Assembly (NCBI GenBank): GCA_023512835.1
Contig: CM042088.1
Location: 13,322,078 to 13,386,077, forward strand
Reading direction: 5' to 3'
DNA from: Taxillus chinensis
Taxonomy: Eukaryota; Streptophyta; Magnoliopsida; Santalales; Loranthaceae
DNA: 64,000 nt
A model generated the notes under the pieces. It ran no database searches and was not told where the DNA came from. It saw only the letters and a list, made by a program, of their open reading frames with translations. Each line of letters begins with the position of its first letter. The first letter of the stretch is position 1. The position numbers and the translations under genes are program-made. Below, piece after piece: positions 13,228-24,863 of the stretch.

Positions 13228-16200
13228 TTAAACTCGCTGCTTGGAATATCTGGGGGCTCAATGACCCTGTAAAGCAAGTAGAGGTTCGTCATTTAGTGCA
13301 GACCCATGGTCTTTCTTGTGTCGCTCTCCTTGAGACTAAGGTTCAAGGTTGTAACCAACGCTTGGTTGCTTCGTCGTTGATGCGTGGGTGGATGTCTGAT
13401 GATAATTTTGATTGTCACCCACTCGGCCGTATTTGGCTTTGGTGGGATCCTGTCCGGTTGAATATTTGTCGGCTATCTGTTCATCCTCAACTTCTTCATC
13501 TGTCAATTTCCTTGGTTGATAGTGGTCTGCGCTTTCGTCTATTGCGTATGGTTTTAATGCAGTTGAGGGCCGTCGGCTTCTCTAGAATTCTTTAACCAGT
13601 TTTGCTCACTCGTTTCCCTCTGTGCCTTGGATGGTGATGGGAGATTTTAATGCCCTTCGTTTTCCCAGTGATCGTTGTGGTGGTTCTTTGGTTTGGCCTG
13701 AGTTTATGAATGACTTTAATAACGCCCTTCTAGAAGCCAAGCTTGAGGATCTTAGGTATATTGGTTTGTTTTATACTTGGCACAATTCTCGGACTACTGG
13801 TCATATTAGGAGGAAGCTGGATCGGGTTCTGGTTAATCCTGCTTGGCTTCAGCAATTTCCCAATGCCCGTGCAGAGTTTCTTCCTTATAGTGTTTCTGAT
13901 CATTCCCCTGCAGTGGTCACTGTTGGAGAGCGGTCCCTCCATATTCGCTCCCCTTTTAAGTTCTTTAATCACTGGGTTTCATATGATGGTTTCCTTTCGA
14001 TTGTTGAAGAGGTTTGGCAGACGCCCTTTGAGGGTTTTGCAATGTTTCAGCTCTATCAAAAACTCAAGCTTCTTAAAAGGGCTTTGAAGGCGTTTAGTCA
14101 GCGCAATAATTGGGCTAGCTCTTTGGGTTCTCTTAGGTCAGAACTCCATCGAATTCAGATTGCCCTTGCCTCCTCAGGTGGTGATGCAGGGTTGCTTGCC
14201 CAAGAAAAGGAAGCTTTGTTCCGCTTTTCCAATGCTAGTCGTGCTGAGGAGGAGTCTGCCCAGCAGAAAAGTCGTGTGCAGTGGCTAAAAGAGGGTGATA
14301 GCAATTCTTCTTTCTTTTTAAACTCTGTCAAATGTCACCACAATCGCAATATGATTAATGGAATTTGTTTAGAGGATGGGTCCTGGGTGTATGGCCCCTC
14401 TGAGATTTCAGATTCGGGGGTCCAGTTCTTCACCTCCCTTCTTGGAGAACCATGTGCTTTGAGGCCACCTGTTCAGTCTCTAAGTGATTTTGTTGGGGAC
14501 TCTCTGTCTGACGACCTTATTTCTATGTTGCTTGCTCCCGTCTCAGCCACTGACATCAAGGCTTCCATGTTTAGCATCAAACCCAATAAGGCACCCGGGC
14601 CTGATGGGTTTAATGGGTTTTTCTTCCAACATACTTGGCATATTGTTGGTCCGGTTGTAGTGAAGGCGGTGCAGGAATTTTTCTCTTCTTCAGTCTTGCC
14701 GAAGGAGTCAAATGCTACCATATTGGCTCTGATTCCGAAAGTTCCCAACGCCTCTCAATGGAAGGATTATAGGCCAATTTCTTGCTGCAACACTATATAT
14801 AAATGTATCACCAAGCTGTTGTGAGACCGTTTAAAACGGACTCTTCCCTTCTTAGTTAATGAAGCTCAGGCTGCATTTGTTCCGGGTCGCCACATAGGAG
14901 ACAATCTTTTTCTTGCTCAAGAATTGGTGCGTGGATATACTGCCTCCTCTTCTTCTCCTCGGTGTGCTATTAAAGTTGACTTAATGAAGGCTTATGACTC
15001 TGTACGGTGGAAATTTCTGTGGGATAGCCTAGGATTGTTTGGATTCCCACCTCGTTTTATTGGATGGGTTCGAGCATGTGTATCCTCTCCCAGCTATTCT
15101 CTATCCCTTAATGGTGAGTTGAAGGGGTACTTTGCCGGCAAACAGGGGCTTCGCCAAGGGGACCCCCTTTCCCCTTATTTGTTTGTTTTGTGTATGGAGG
15201 TGTTATCTCGCATTTTGGCTCAACTTATTCAATCTTCCCCTTCGTTTTCGTATCACTGGCGTTGTAGGAAGACTCTTTTGTCCCATCTTTGCTTTGCTGA
15301 TGATCTCATGCTTTTCAGTAAAGGGGATGTTCAGTCTGTTCGTGTCCTTCACGAGGCTCTTATGCTTTTCTCGCAGTTTTCTAGTCTGTCACCGAATATG
15401 ACAAAGAGCACTGTTTTTCTCTCTGGGGTTACTCCCTCTATTCAAAATGAAATTCTTACCACGGTTGGATTTCCTCTTGGTAATCTCCCTATTCGCTATT
15501 TAGGGGTGCCCTTATTGCTGATTGTCAGCTGTTGGTGGAACGCATTTTGCAGCGAGTGCGTACTTGGACCATTCGGTTTCTGTCCTTTGGTGGTCGGCTG
15601 ATACTTATTCAATCTATTTTATTTGGAATCCAAGCATTTTGGAGCTACCACTTTATACTTCCTGCATGTGTACTTTCATCTATTGAACGCCTTTTAGGCG
15701 CCTTTCTTTGGACGGGTACAGCCATGAAGAGTAGGGGGGCCAGGGTCTCTTGGGATGATGTTTCCAAGCCTAAGCTGGAGGGTGGGCTGGGGATAAAGAA
15801 GCTTAAAGATTGGAATACTGCTGCCATCTCTCGTTTGATTTGGGGTCTTTGCCAGGCTGCTTCTTCTTCCATGTGGGTAAATTGGATCCGGGCAAATTTG
15901 CTTAAAAAAGGGCAATTTTGGGTTGCTAAGGTTCCTTGGCGGTGTTCTTGGACGTGGCGTAAGGTCCTGGCTCTCCGTGACCGCCTTCGACCATGTATTT
16001 CGGTGAAGATTGGGGATGGCACTACCACCTCGCTTTGGTTTTATTCTTGGCTACCTCGAGGCCCTATTTGTTTGTCGGCTTCGGATAGGATTATCTATGA
16101 TTCAGGATTGGATCCTGAGGCTACTGTTAGTGATATTCTCTCTCAGGGGTGGTGTTGGCTCTTGGCAAACTCTCCCGAGCTGCTTGTACTGAAGGAGGAG

Positions 16201-16830
16201 ACCGCGGTTTTACCCTTCCCTCCATCTGGCCGGGGCGATTGTGTACAGTGGCTTTCCTCGAACAGGCCTTTTACTATCAAATCTGCCTGGAATCATATTC
16301 GATCTCCTTCTCAGCCGATTTTCTGGGCTTCTGTGGTTTGGTTTCGGCATCATTCTCCTCGGCATGCTTGCTTGCTATGGCTAGCTATTCGTTGCCGGCT
16401 CCCTACGTTTGACAGGTTATCATCATTCGGTATCGCTGTTTCTGGGGATTGCCTTTTGTGTCAGGCCGCCGACGAAACGCACAACCACTTGTTCTTTTCC
16501 TGCCCCTTCTCTCAGCACTGCCGGTCCTCTGTTTTATCCATGTGTGGGTTGTCATGTGCTTCTTTATCCTGGACTGATTTTATTCACTGGGCGGCTGCCT
16601 CTATTTCCGGAAGCTCTCTTCAGTTCTTGATTGCCCGCTTATCCTTGGCTGCTTTGACTTTCTATCTCTGGCAAGAACGTAATGCCAGGTTTCACGGCCA
16701 TGGGGCTAGGACAATTGCACAGCTGGTTAATTTAGTTATGGACACAGTACGGGTTCGTGCTAGTTTGCACTCCGGATGGCCCACTTCGCCTTTTAACTCT
16801 CATTTGCTGCACGTTTGGTGGATTTCGTGA
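13224..16830 (+). pseudogene. LINE ORF2: endonuclease-reverse transcriptase, broken
   Basis: It starts at ATG 13224 with IKLAAWNIWGLND, the N-terminus of the APE-type endonuclease. VMGDFNALRF, DRVLVNP and SDHSPAV (same domain) follow in a second frame (13622-14824). The reverse transcriptase shows PNKAPGPDGFN, LIPKVPNASQWKDYRPIS, VDLMKAYDSVRW, GLRQGDPLSPYLF and the catalytic FADDLMLF. A third frame (15532-16830) holds the RT C-terminal region and a zf-RVT-like C/H motif (CLLCQAADETHNHLFFSCPF). Breaks: a frame change between about 13560 and 13620, an in-frame TGA at 14822-14824, and a frame change near 15510-15540. This would be about 1,200 residues if intact, usual for plant L1 ORF2. No active product is expected. 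Confidence 0.93.
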
Positions 16831-17055
16831 CATGTTTGATCTAGTTTTTGATGTGAGCCCTTTCGGGTCGTTTTTGTGCTTTGTTGCTATCGTGGCTTGA
16901 TTGTAGTTTTGTTTTGATTTAGGCTTTTCTTTTTCCAGGGTTTTCATGCCCCTGGTTTTGTTTTGTTGTTTTTTTCTCTCAGGGGTATGCCCCTGGTTTG
17001 CTTCTTTTGTAATTTGTCTCTTCACTTTAATATATTCTTTATTTTTCAAAAAAAA
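16831..17055 (+). other. LINE 3' UTR and poly(A) tract
   Basis: T/G-rich non-coding sequence after the ORF2 stop. It ends with TTTAATATATTCTTTATTTTTC and then about nine A residues before the target duplication. Confidence 0.8.
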
Positions 17056-18135
17056 ATGTAGGTTTTGGAATTGTTATTGAACCAAAATGTGGATTTAACG
17101 AATATAAAAGTCTTTTCTTTGGTTTTTCCGATATTGATCACTATGTTAGACACTGCAGAGTATGTCACATTGAGCGAACCATGCTTATCATGTGTCATTT
17201 GAATCTTTTATGGAGAATACATTTTATTGTTTGATTGATCTACTCAATGCATCCCAAATCAACTTAATAACCAAACTAACCTATAGATCTAGCTTTTCGA
17301 TTTATTATTGAACCAAAATGTGGATTTAATGAATATAATATAGTCTTTTCGTTGTTTTTTTCGATATTCATCACTGTATTAGACACTATGGAGTTTGCCA
17401 CATTGACCGAACCATGCTCATCATTTGTCCTTTGAATCCTTTATCAATATTAAATTTTGTTGTTTGATTGTTCCACTCACTGCATCTGAAATCCACAAAA
17501 TAACCAACCTAAGTCCAAAGATTCAAGCATTTTGATTTCAAATTCAACCGAAAAGTGTGTTTATGCAAGTTAATAGAGTCTTTGATATCGGGTAATCATT
17601 TTTTATGAAAGTGCATTTGACATAGTGTGGAAGTATCTCGCCACTGTGGACTATGTCACAACGAGTGAACCGTGCTCATAATGTGTCATTGAATCTTTTA
17701 TGGATATTACATTTTGTTGTTTTATTGTTCCACTCAATCTATCCCAAATAAACTAAATAACCAAACTAACTTGTAGATCTAGCTTTTTGAATTGTTATTG
17801 AACCGAAATGTAGATTTAACAATTATAATATAGTCTTTTCGTTGGTTTTTCCTTTGAATCCTTTATGGATGTTACATTTTGTTGTTTGATTGATCCATTC
17901 AATGCTTCTAAAATCCACAAAATAACCAACCTAAGTTCAAGGTTTCAAGCATTTTCATTCTTGATGGAAGCAAAAGTGTGTTTATGCACGTTAATAGAAT
18001 CTTTAACATCGGGTAATCATTTTTGATAAAAGTGCATTAGACCTTAGCATGAGAAGTACCTCTCCCTTGTGGTGTATGTCACATTAAGCCTACCGTGCTC
18101 ATCACGTGTCATTTGAATCTTTTGTAGATATTACA
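17056..18135 (+). repeat. Satellite array: right target duplication and rest of higher-order unit 4
   Basis: It starts with the second copy of the LINE target duplication (17056-17071) and continues type B and A monomers to the fusion junction near 18135. No gene is seen. Confidence 0.85.
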
Positions 18136-19502
18136 TGATGAGGGTTATGGCATCCGTGAGCGTCGCGGTGAGGAGGCTAAATGTCATGTCAATAGACAAG
18201 ACCCATTGCATGGAATTGGAGACCCGATGACACGAGCACGAATGAGAAGAACGAAAAGAATGAAAGAGGCCTTAACTAGCTAATTAATCAAATCCAAGAA
18301 GAGGACCAACATGCTTACTTGGGGGAAGTATGTAGGCCTATAATCACTCTAATTGGGGCCCGAACAAGCTTATACAAGTTCAATCCTTGTAGGCTCACAA
18401 TTTCAAGACCATTTTCATATTTTATAGATTTTTCTTACTTGATTTACAAAACATGTGGGTCGAATGAAGCCCTTGGTAAGCTTACCAAATATGATGTTAA
18501 AATCCAGCCCTTGGTTTCCAAGCTCTTTTGCCTATAAAAAGCTTAGTGAAAAGCTTTCTTTTAATAGGATTGGCTCAATTCATTTGGAAGGGAGGTAGTA
18601 CTTCCTCGTCATGGGTATTCAATATTAAAAAAGTGGATTACTCATAGCGTTGAAGTACCTCCTGCTGCTATGGGTATGCCACATTGAGTAGAACCATGCA
18701 TGTCATGTTTTCTTTGAATCCTTTATGGATATTACACTATGTTGTTTCATTGATCCATTCAATTCTTACGAAATCCACAAAATAACCAACCAAGTTCAAG
18801 GATTCAAGAATTTTCATTTTTGATTGAAGCAAAAAAGTGTGTTTCGCACGTTAATAGTCTTTCACATTCGGTAATCATTGTTGATAAAAGTGCGTTAGAC
18901 AAAGTGTGGGAAGTACCTCCTTCTTGTGGTGTATGTCACATTAGGCGAACCGTGCTCATCATGTGTTATTTGAATCTTTTATAGAGAATACATTTTGTTG
19001 TTTGATTCATCTACTCAATGCATCCCAAATCAACTAAATAGCCAAACTAACCTATAGATCTAGCTTTAATTGTGATTGAACCAAAATGAGATTTAACGAC
19101 TATAATATAAACTTTTCGTTGGTTTTTCCAATATTGATCCTTGTATTAGACATTGTGAAGTATGCCACATTGAGCGAACCGTAGCAAATCATGGGTCCTT
19201 TGAATCCTTTATGGATATTATATTTTGTTGTTTGATTGATCCATTCAATGCTCTAAAATCCACAAAATAACCAAATTAAGTTCAAGGATGCAAGCACTTT
19301 CATTCTTGATTGAAGCAAAAAGTGTGTTTATGCACGTCAATAGAATCTTTGACATCGGGTAATCATTGTTGATAAAAGTGCATTAGACCTAGCGTGGGAA
19401 GTACCTCTCCATTGTGGTGTATGTCGCATTGAGCCAACCGTGATCATCACATGTCATTTCATTCTTTTGGGATATTACATGATGAGGATCATGGCATCCG
19501 TG
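18136..19502 (+). repeat. Higher-order repeat unit 5 and start of unit 6
   Basis: The coding tail at 18136-18372 has its frame interrupted. LTR start and monomers follow to the next junction near 19480, giving a unit of about 1345 bp. The first 22 bp of the next tail (19481-19502) precede the Athila insertion. Confidence 0.8.
19437..19502 (+). repeat. 66-bp direct repeat flanking the Athila fragment, left copy
   Basis: Starts ACCGTGATCATCACATG and ends GGCATCCGTG. It is perfectly repeated at 24863-24928 on the other side of the insertion. Both ends carry CCGTG. Confidence 0.95.
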
Positions 19503-19572
19503 ACGCGTTGAAAAGGCGCCACCGTCTCATAATCCCCATATTTCCTCTTCTTTGTCACAAAATCTTTGAGAA

Positions 19573-20580
19573 AAAGCTTGTGTCTTTTTGCTAACAACCT
19601 ACTCATAGGTTTTGCAATTTTTGAGAAGTCCTTAATAAATCTCTATAAAAGCCGGCATGGCCAAAGGAAACTTCTCACTCCTTTTTCATTGGTTGGAGGT
19701 GGCGAGTCTCAATAGTGGAGATTTTGCCTTGTCTACCTCAAACCATGTGCGGACACCTTGTGCCCTAGAAGTATCCCTACTGTTACCATGAAATGGCATT
19801 TCTCCCAATTTAGGACTAGTTCCTTCTCCTCACATCTCTCCAAGACCACGTCTAGATTTTTCGAGCACTTGTTGGTAGGAGGAACCAAACACCGAGAAGT
19901 CGTCCATGAGGACCTCCATGATCTCCTCGACCAAACCCTGAAAAATAGCCGTCATACACCTTTGAAAGGTGGCGGGGGCATTACAAAGCCCAAATGGCAT
20001 TCTCCTAAATGCAAATGTGCCAAAAGGGCACGTGAAGGTGGTCTTTTCTTGGTCCTCGGGCTTAACCATGATCTGATTATACCGGAATAGCCATCTAAAA
20101 GCGATGGTGGTATAGCCGGCTAACTTTATCCAACATTTGGTCGATGAAAGGAAGAGGAAAATGATCCTTCCTAGTGGCCTTGTTCGAGCTTCCTATAGTC
20201 GACACACACTCTCCACCCCGTCACGGTGCGAGATGGGATCAATTCATTTTCTCATTCTTAATCACGGTCATGCCCCCTTTCTTGGGCACAACATGCAATG
20301 GACTCACCCACTCACTCTCGAAATAGCATAAATTATTCCCGCATTTTTCCATTTTAAAATTTCTTTTCTAACAACTTCTTTATAGCGGGGTTTAATCTTC
20401 TTTGTCTTTCGGCGAGTGGGTTTAAAGTCATCGTTCATTAAAATCTTATGCATGCAAATCCCTGGACTAATACCCCTAATGTCTTCAATGTTCCATCCCA
20501 GGGCCTTTTTTATTTCCTAAGGACTTAACAATTGAGTACACTCCACATCATTCAAATTAGAAGCAACAATAACGAGGGAA
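19573..20580 (-). pseudogene. Athila-like reverse transcriptase, partial
   Basis: The clearest open frame (19830-20069) reads TCPFGTFAFRRMPFGLCNAPATFQRCM and then VLMDDFSVFGSS, i.e. RT motifs including the catalytic M-D-D. Upstream RT sequence continues to about 20580 in broken frames. Downstream, thumb-region residues (FSKIAKPMSRLLA) can be read before the rearranged end. Frames change several times, so it is not functional. Confidence 0.85.
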
Positions 20581-20765
20581 TTGATTTGTAGAGTCTAAAA
20601 ATTCATACCTTAGGTGTCAGGCAGCTCCTTCAATTACGGAGTGGAGGCATGTCATCTTCTTTTTCCTCCTCGGCTTGCTCCAAAGAGTTTGTAGTTTCCT
20701 CGTCTTCCTCAGGTGTCAAGTACATCTCTTCATCTTGTTGAGCTTACAAAAGGTGAAGGGCTCCA

Positions 20766-21218
20766 TCATTGGTGGTGGTAATTTCTTGCCAAGTAATCTT
20801 CCACCAATTCCTCAAGGTCTTCAACCCAAAGGCGGTCCTCCTCCTCTTGACCTTGCAAAGCCTTCCCCATGTGGAAGACTAAGGTCTCCTCATTAATTCT
20901 CGAGTTAGCTGCCCTTGAGCAACATCGATCAATGCCTGACCCGTTAGAGAAGCGGTCTTCAAGGAGTAGTGAACTCCTCTGTCTTCTTCCATCTCCAAAA
21001 CAACAAAATCCATTTGGAAATATGAAGGAACCCACTTTGACTAGCACATCTTCAATAATTCCTTCGAGACCTTCCGGTGGACCGAGTCTATGCTGCAATG
21101 ATATGGAAGTGGGCTTCATGCCCTTAAGCCCAAGCTGCTTATACAAAGCGAAGGAAATCAAATTGATGCTGGCCCCTAAATCACATAGGGCGCTTGCTTC
21201 CAGTGCATTGCCAATCAC
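20766..21218 (-). pseudogene. Athila-like aspartic protease region
   Basis: The frame includes IGNALEASALCDLGASINLI followed by LYKQLGL and a GIIEDVLVKVGSFIFP stretch. This is the retroviral-type protease of Athila elements, in which the catalytic D-x-G triad appears as DLGAS. It lies between gag and RT as expected. The downstream part is frame-broken. Confidence 0.85.
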
Positions 21219-21359
21219 ACAAGGAGATTAAAGCTGCCCGGATCTTTATGCTTGATGGGCAAACTACGTTTGAACAACTACTGCTCACCTCGTTAGTGGC
21301 GCCACCGTCTCATGATCCCCATATTTCCTCTTCTTTGTCACAAAATCTTTGATGTATTT

Positions 21360-23010
21360 TTACGTACCTAGGCATCTGCTCCAAAACTTCCACAAATGGA
21401 ATGTTAATCTCAAGCTTCTTGAACAAACTCGGGAAGCGCTCATACTCTTCTTCAACCCTCTGGTTCCTCGGCCTGCGAGAAATGGCATAGTGAGCCTGAG
21501 CTCTTGCCTTTGTTCTTGACTATTCTGTCTTGACTCAGTTTGCTTGTCCTTCTTTTCTTGCACTTTTTCTTGACTTTATCCTGATTTTCCTTGGTCATCG
21601 GCTTCCAAGGGTCTGCTTTGTTCTTACTGGAATTGCCTTCTTCTTAGGCTCTTGACTTCATTCGGTGTCTTCCCGCTCCTTAGAGTTATAGCCTTGCAAC
21701 TCTCCTTGGGGTTCACCTCGGTGTCACTTGGAAAAGTATTGGATGACACCCCTTGATTTACATTCTGAGCCAAACTCACAAGCGGCTTTTCTATATTCTT
21801 CATTCTTTCCTCCAAACTATCCTCTCTTTTGGTTGGCTCATCCACATTCTGATATACCCTTCCTCTTTGCTTTGTTGCGGCTGCGGCTGTTTCTGCTCGA
21901 ATCCTGGAGGTGGGTGTAAATAATTATCCGTAGCATACGGATTAGCTAAATCCCTGGGGGCACATATTTGTCTTTGAAATGAGGTATCTCCCCCTCGGTT
22001 CCGAGTTCTACGAAATGGTTGAGATTGCTGCTGATTCTGGTTGTACCCTAGCTGTTGTTGTTGTTGAGGATAAAATTCTTTTCTAGTACAAGCCCTTTCC
22101 TCCAACATAATTTGCTTCTTCGGCTCCACTCGCCCTGCTCAACTACTGGTAAAGCTTGTGATCCTTCAACTTTAAGAGCCAATACTTCCATGCCTTTCAC
22201 TAAAGCTTGAATCTGTGCTTGCACATCATTGGAAGAATTTTCAACTGAAGCAATCTTCTCCCTTGGCTTTGAAGTACGCACATTAGACCACTGCCAATCA
22301 GCTAATGACAACCTCTCCAAGAGCTCTCTGCTTTTGCGTCGGGCTCTAGATTCATCAAGCATCCTCCAGCAGCTGCATTCACCTTGTCTTGTGAATGGGA
22401 CTGAAGACCTGTGTAGAAAGATTCAATTTGAATCCTTTGGGGCCTTCCATGATCGGGGCATCTTCTCACTAAGTCTTTGAAACGCTCCCAAGCTTCATGA
22501 AGAGTCTCCATCTCATCTTGCCTGAACCTGCTAATCTCTCCTCTTAGGCTGGATCACCTTGGAAGGAGGAAGTACTTTGACATGAACTTGGACTGCATCT
22601 CCTCCCAAGTGATGATTGAACCTACTGGCAAACTGTTGAACCAGCCAAGAGCTCTATCCTTTAAAGAGAAAGGAAAAAGCCTTAGCTTTATGGCCTCCTC
22701 CGACACATTGTTGATCTTGATGGTGTCACACACCTGGTAGAACCTCATCATATCTTTGGTGTGGATCATCCACGGCTGTTCCTCCAAACGCGTTGTTGCT
22801 CACCATGTTGATCAACGCCGGCTTCGACTCAAAGCTATTTGCTTGGACTCTTGTATGCCGAATCCCGGAATAATGGTCGACATCATCGGCCTCGCATAAT
22901 CTAAGAAGGTTAAGGGCATAAACCTATTACCCTCTTCTTACGGATATTGGCCATTGTAATTGGCCCCTCCTATGAGTGCACCACCATCGGGTCCGAGATC
23001 TGCCATCAAA
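21360..23010 (-). pseudogene. Athila-like gag, broken
   Basis: Gag begins near 23008 with a MADLGPDGG-type N-terminus readable on the minus strand. It continues in separate frames: 22554-22787 (DMMRFYQVCDTIKINNVSEE, LKDRALGWFNSLP), 22302-22511 (HEAWERFKDLVRRCPDHG), 22048-22362 and 21800-22129 (Gln-rich NQQQSQPF). Several frameshifts separate these pieces. The order and motifs match the capsid region of Athila gag proteins. No product is expected. Confidence 0.85.
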
Positions 23011-23329
23011 TCGCCTACGGATTGCTCCAAGCCTTGCAATGCTTCTTGACCTCACGTCTTTGCTTCCCTAGCTGCTCTACGACGAGCTCCGAACAACCTT
23101 TCAGGTTCCGCGTAAATTGTATATCCTCCTCTCTTTGCATGCACAACTAAGAATCCTTGATGTATGTTCCTGTAAACAACAACAAGAACACACCAACTGC
23201 TCCGAACAATGCAAAATAAACAAATAAACAACACAAAATAACAGAAAAGTAAAGACAAAATAAAACACCAAGATCAGAATTCAAACAATTTCACTCAATG
23301 TTGATTTTAAAAACTAGTTAACCGTTGAA

Positions 23330-23347
23330 TCCCCGGCAACGGCGCCA
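23330..23347 (-). other. Athila primer-binding site
   Basis: On the minus strand, TGGCGCCGTTGCCGGGGA lies three bases inside the LTR end. This sequence is characteristic of Athila elements, for which a tRNA-Asp primer is usually given; the tRNA assignment is from memory. Confidence 0.75.
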
Positions 23348-23350
23348 ATT

Positions 23351-24863
23351 TGACAGACAAGATTTTTAGCCTCTCTAAAAGAGCTAGCTAACGTCGTTAA
23401 ATCTCTCTTCAAAATAATAAATTCCCTAAGTTTGCACTAAAAGAATAGCAGCAAGAAAGGGGTCGAACCCACGAGGATTAGCCTAGTTCTCTAGTTCTCA
23501 AATCAAATCACCCAATTACTCTTGTTCTATAAAATGTCTTGGCACAAAAAGTTTTCTTTTTTAAACTAAAGATCTAATTTTTATGTGGTTTTCTGAATAA
23601 ACAAAGAAAGTAAACTGATTTTAGGATTAAGAATCAAGGATTAAAAGCATCTAGGGTCACAATTTCACCTCCCTATGTTATCTCTACTGGTTCATGGTAT
23701 TAGGGTTGTCTGATTGAAAACATGCTAAACATAAGCCAAGGACAACAAATGGTCATTGAGGTCCTTTTAAGAGTTGTATGCCAGAATGGTCATCTAAACA
23801 CACAAACATGCAAAGCCAATAAATCATATTTGCAAAAGGATAATGATCACACCAATCACAAATAAGTTATGAATCTCAATCTGCCCCAGACTAGGGCTAA
23901 GAATATCAAGGTGTACATCCAAAGATAGAATTAAGGACAGATTCATAAAACATGCAAAACTCAATCATTCAAACCCAATATTCATAAACACAGCAAAGCA
24001 ACAAGGGGGCTACATTGCTCCCCTAGATTATAAGAACTACTCACGCATGATTACAAGCAAAACCAAAGCAGAAAAGCTCAACATCTTCTTCTTGATCACG
24101 CGCACAGCAAAGCTTCAAATCCAGGCTCCAAAATCCGCGACGGCTGCTGCGACGGCTGCTCTCCTAGGTCAAGGAGCACCTCCAAGTCGTGGAGCCTCTC
24201 TCTCTCTCTCTAAAACGTGTAGGGGGTTTAGGCATGGCTAGCAGAGGGCGTGGATCTTGTATTTATAGAGGTTGGATGGGCCTTGAGGTGTGTAACCTAG
24301 CCCATCTATCAAAACGACGTAGTTTTGATAAGTAACACTCGAAACATTAAAAACTCTATCTTCCATCCACAATTTGGACTTGGGCCTTCAGGAACAAATG
24401 ATCAGCATGGAAAAACGATTGGATCGGTCCAAAAATATCTCTGCACGCCAATTTGCACGTGATATGGTGAAATCACGTGCACCTCCAAATCAGCTCAAAC
24501 TTCTCCCCAAGCTTCCTTGCATCCTGTAGAGGCATGAGAGGCAAAAATATGCTTGCACGTGATATGGGTGAATTCACGTGCAACTCCAAATTAGCTCCAA
24601 ATGCTCTGAAATTTCTCTGGTAGGTAGAGGACATCATTCCAAGCAACTTTTCTTCTTGCACGCCAATTGTTTGAGGTCATCTACTATGTCAAAAGTGAGG
24701 TCCAAAATCTGCCAAAACGACTTAAAAAACGCATGTATTTGCAACTAGCATCTTCCTAGGGGTTAGAGCAAATATATATGATATATGAAGCAATAAGGCT
24801 CTAATCATGCTCTTAAACATCCTAAATAAACACTAGAATAACGGCATAAAATGCACGTTATCA
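23351..24863 (-). mobile_element. Athila-like 5' LTR
   Basis: 1513 bp. On the minus strand it starts TGATAACGTGC at 24863 and ends GTCTGTCA at 23351. A TATA box (TATAAATA, minus strand) lies at 24260-24267. The roughly 420 bp upstream of it (24300-24720) strongly resemble the U3 of the Tekay-like LTRs elsewhere in the window. The leader has a CT-rich microsatellite near 24198. Confidence 0.85.
24260..24267 (-). promoter_or_regulatory. TATA box of Athila LTR
   Basis: TATAAATA on the minus strand, preceded by the shared U3 block. It is the likely core promoter of this LTR. Transcription itself is not shown by sequence. Confidence 0.55.

Larger units (their letters stand above)
13056..17055 (+). 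mobile_element. L1-type LINE retrotransposon, 5'-truncated
   Basis: A 4.0-kb non-LTR retrotransposon inside a satellite monomer. It has the end of ORF1 (13057-13227), a broken ORF2 with endonuclease, reverse transcriptase and zf-RVT regions (13224-16830), a 3' UTR and a short A-tract (17048-17056). It is bounded by a perfect 16-bp target duplication, as expected of target-primed reverse transcription. Most of ORF1 and the 5' UTR are missing. The perfect duplication suggests a fairly recent insertion, yet ORF2 carries two frameshifts and one stop. Confidence 0.95.
19503..24863 (-). mobile_element. Athila-like Ty3/gypsy fragment, 3'-truncated
   Basis: A minus-strand element with 5' LTR (23351-24863), primer-binding site, gag, protease and part of reverse transcriptase. 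It is cut off in the RT-RNase H region. Integrase and the 3' LTR are absent. The truncated end (19503-19572) is not contiguous with RT: it repeats part of the gag-protease region found at 21298-21353, so the breakpoint is rearranged. The family call rests on CPFGTFAFRRMPFGLCNAPATFQ, on LCDLGASINLI and on the gag region around GWFNSLPVGSI, all typical of Athila. Confidence 0.9.
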
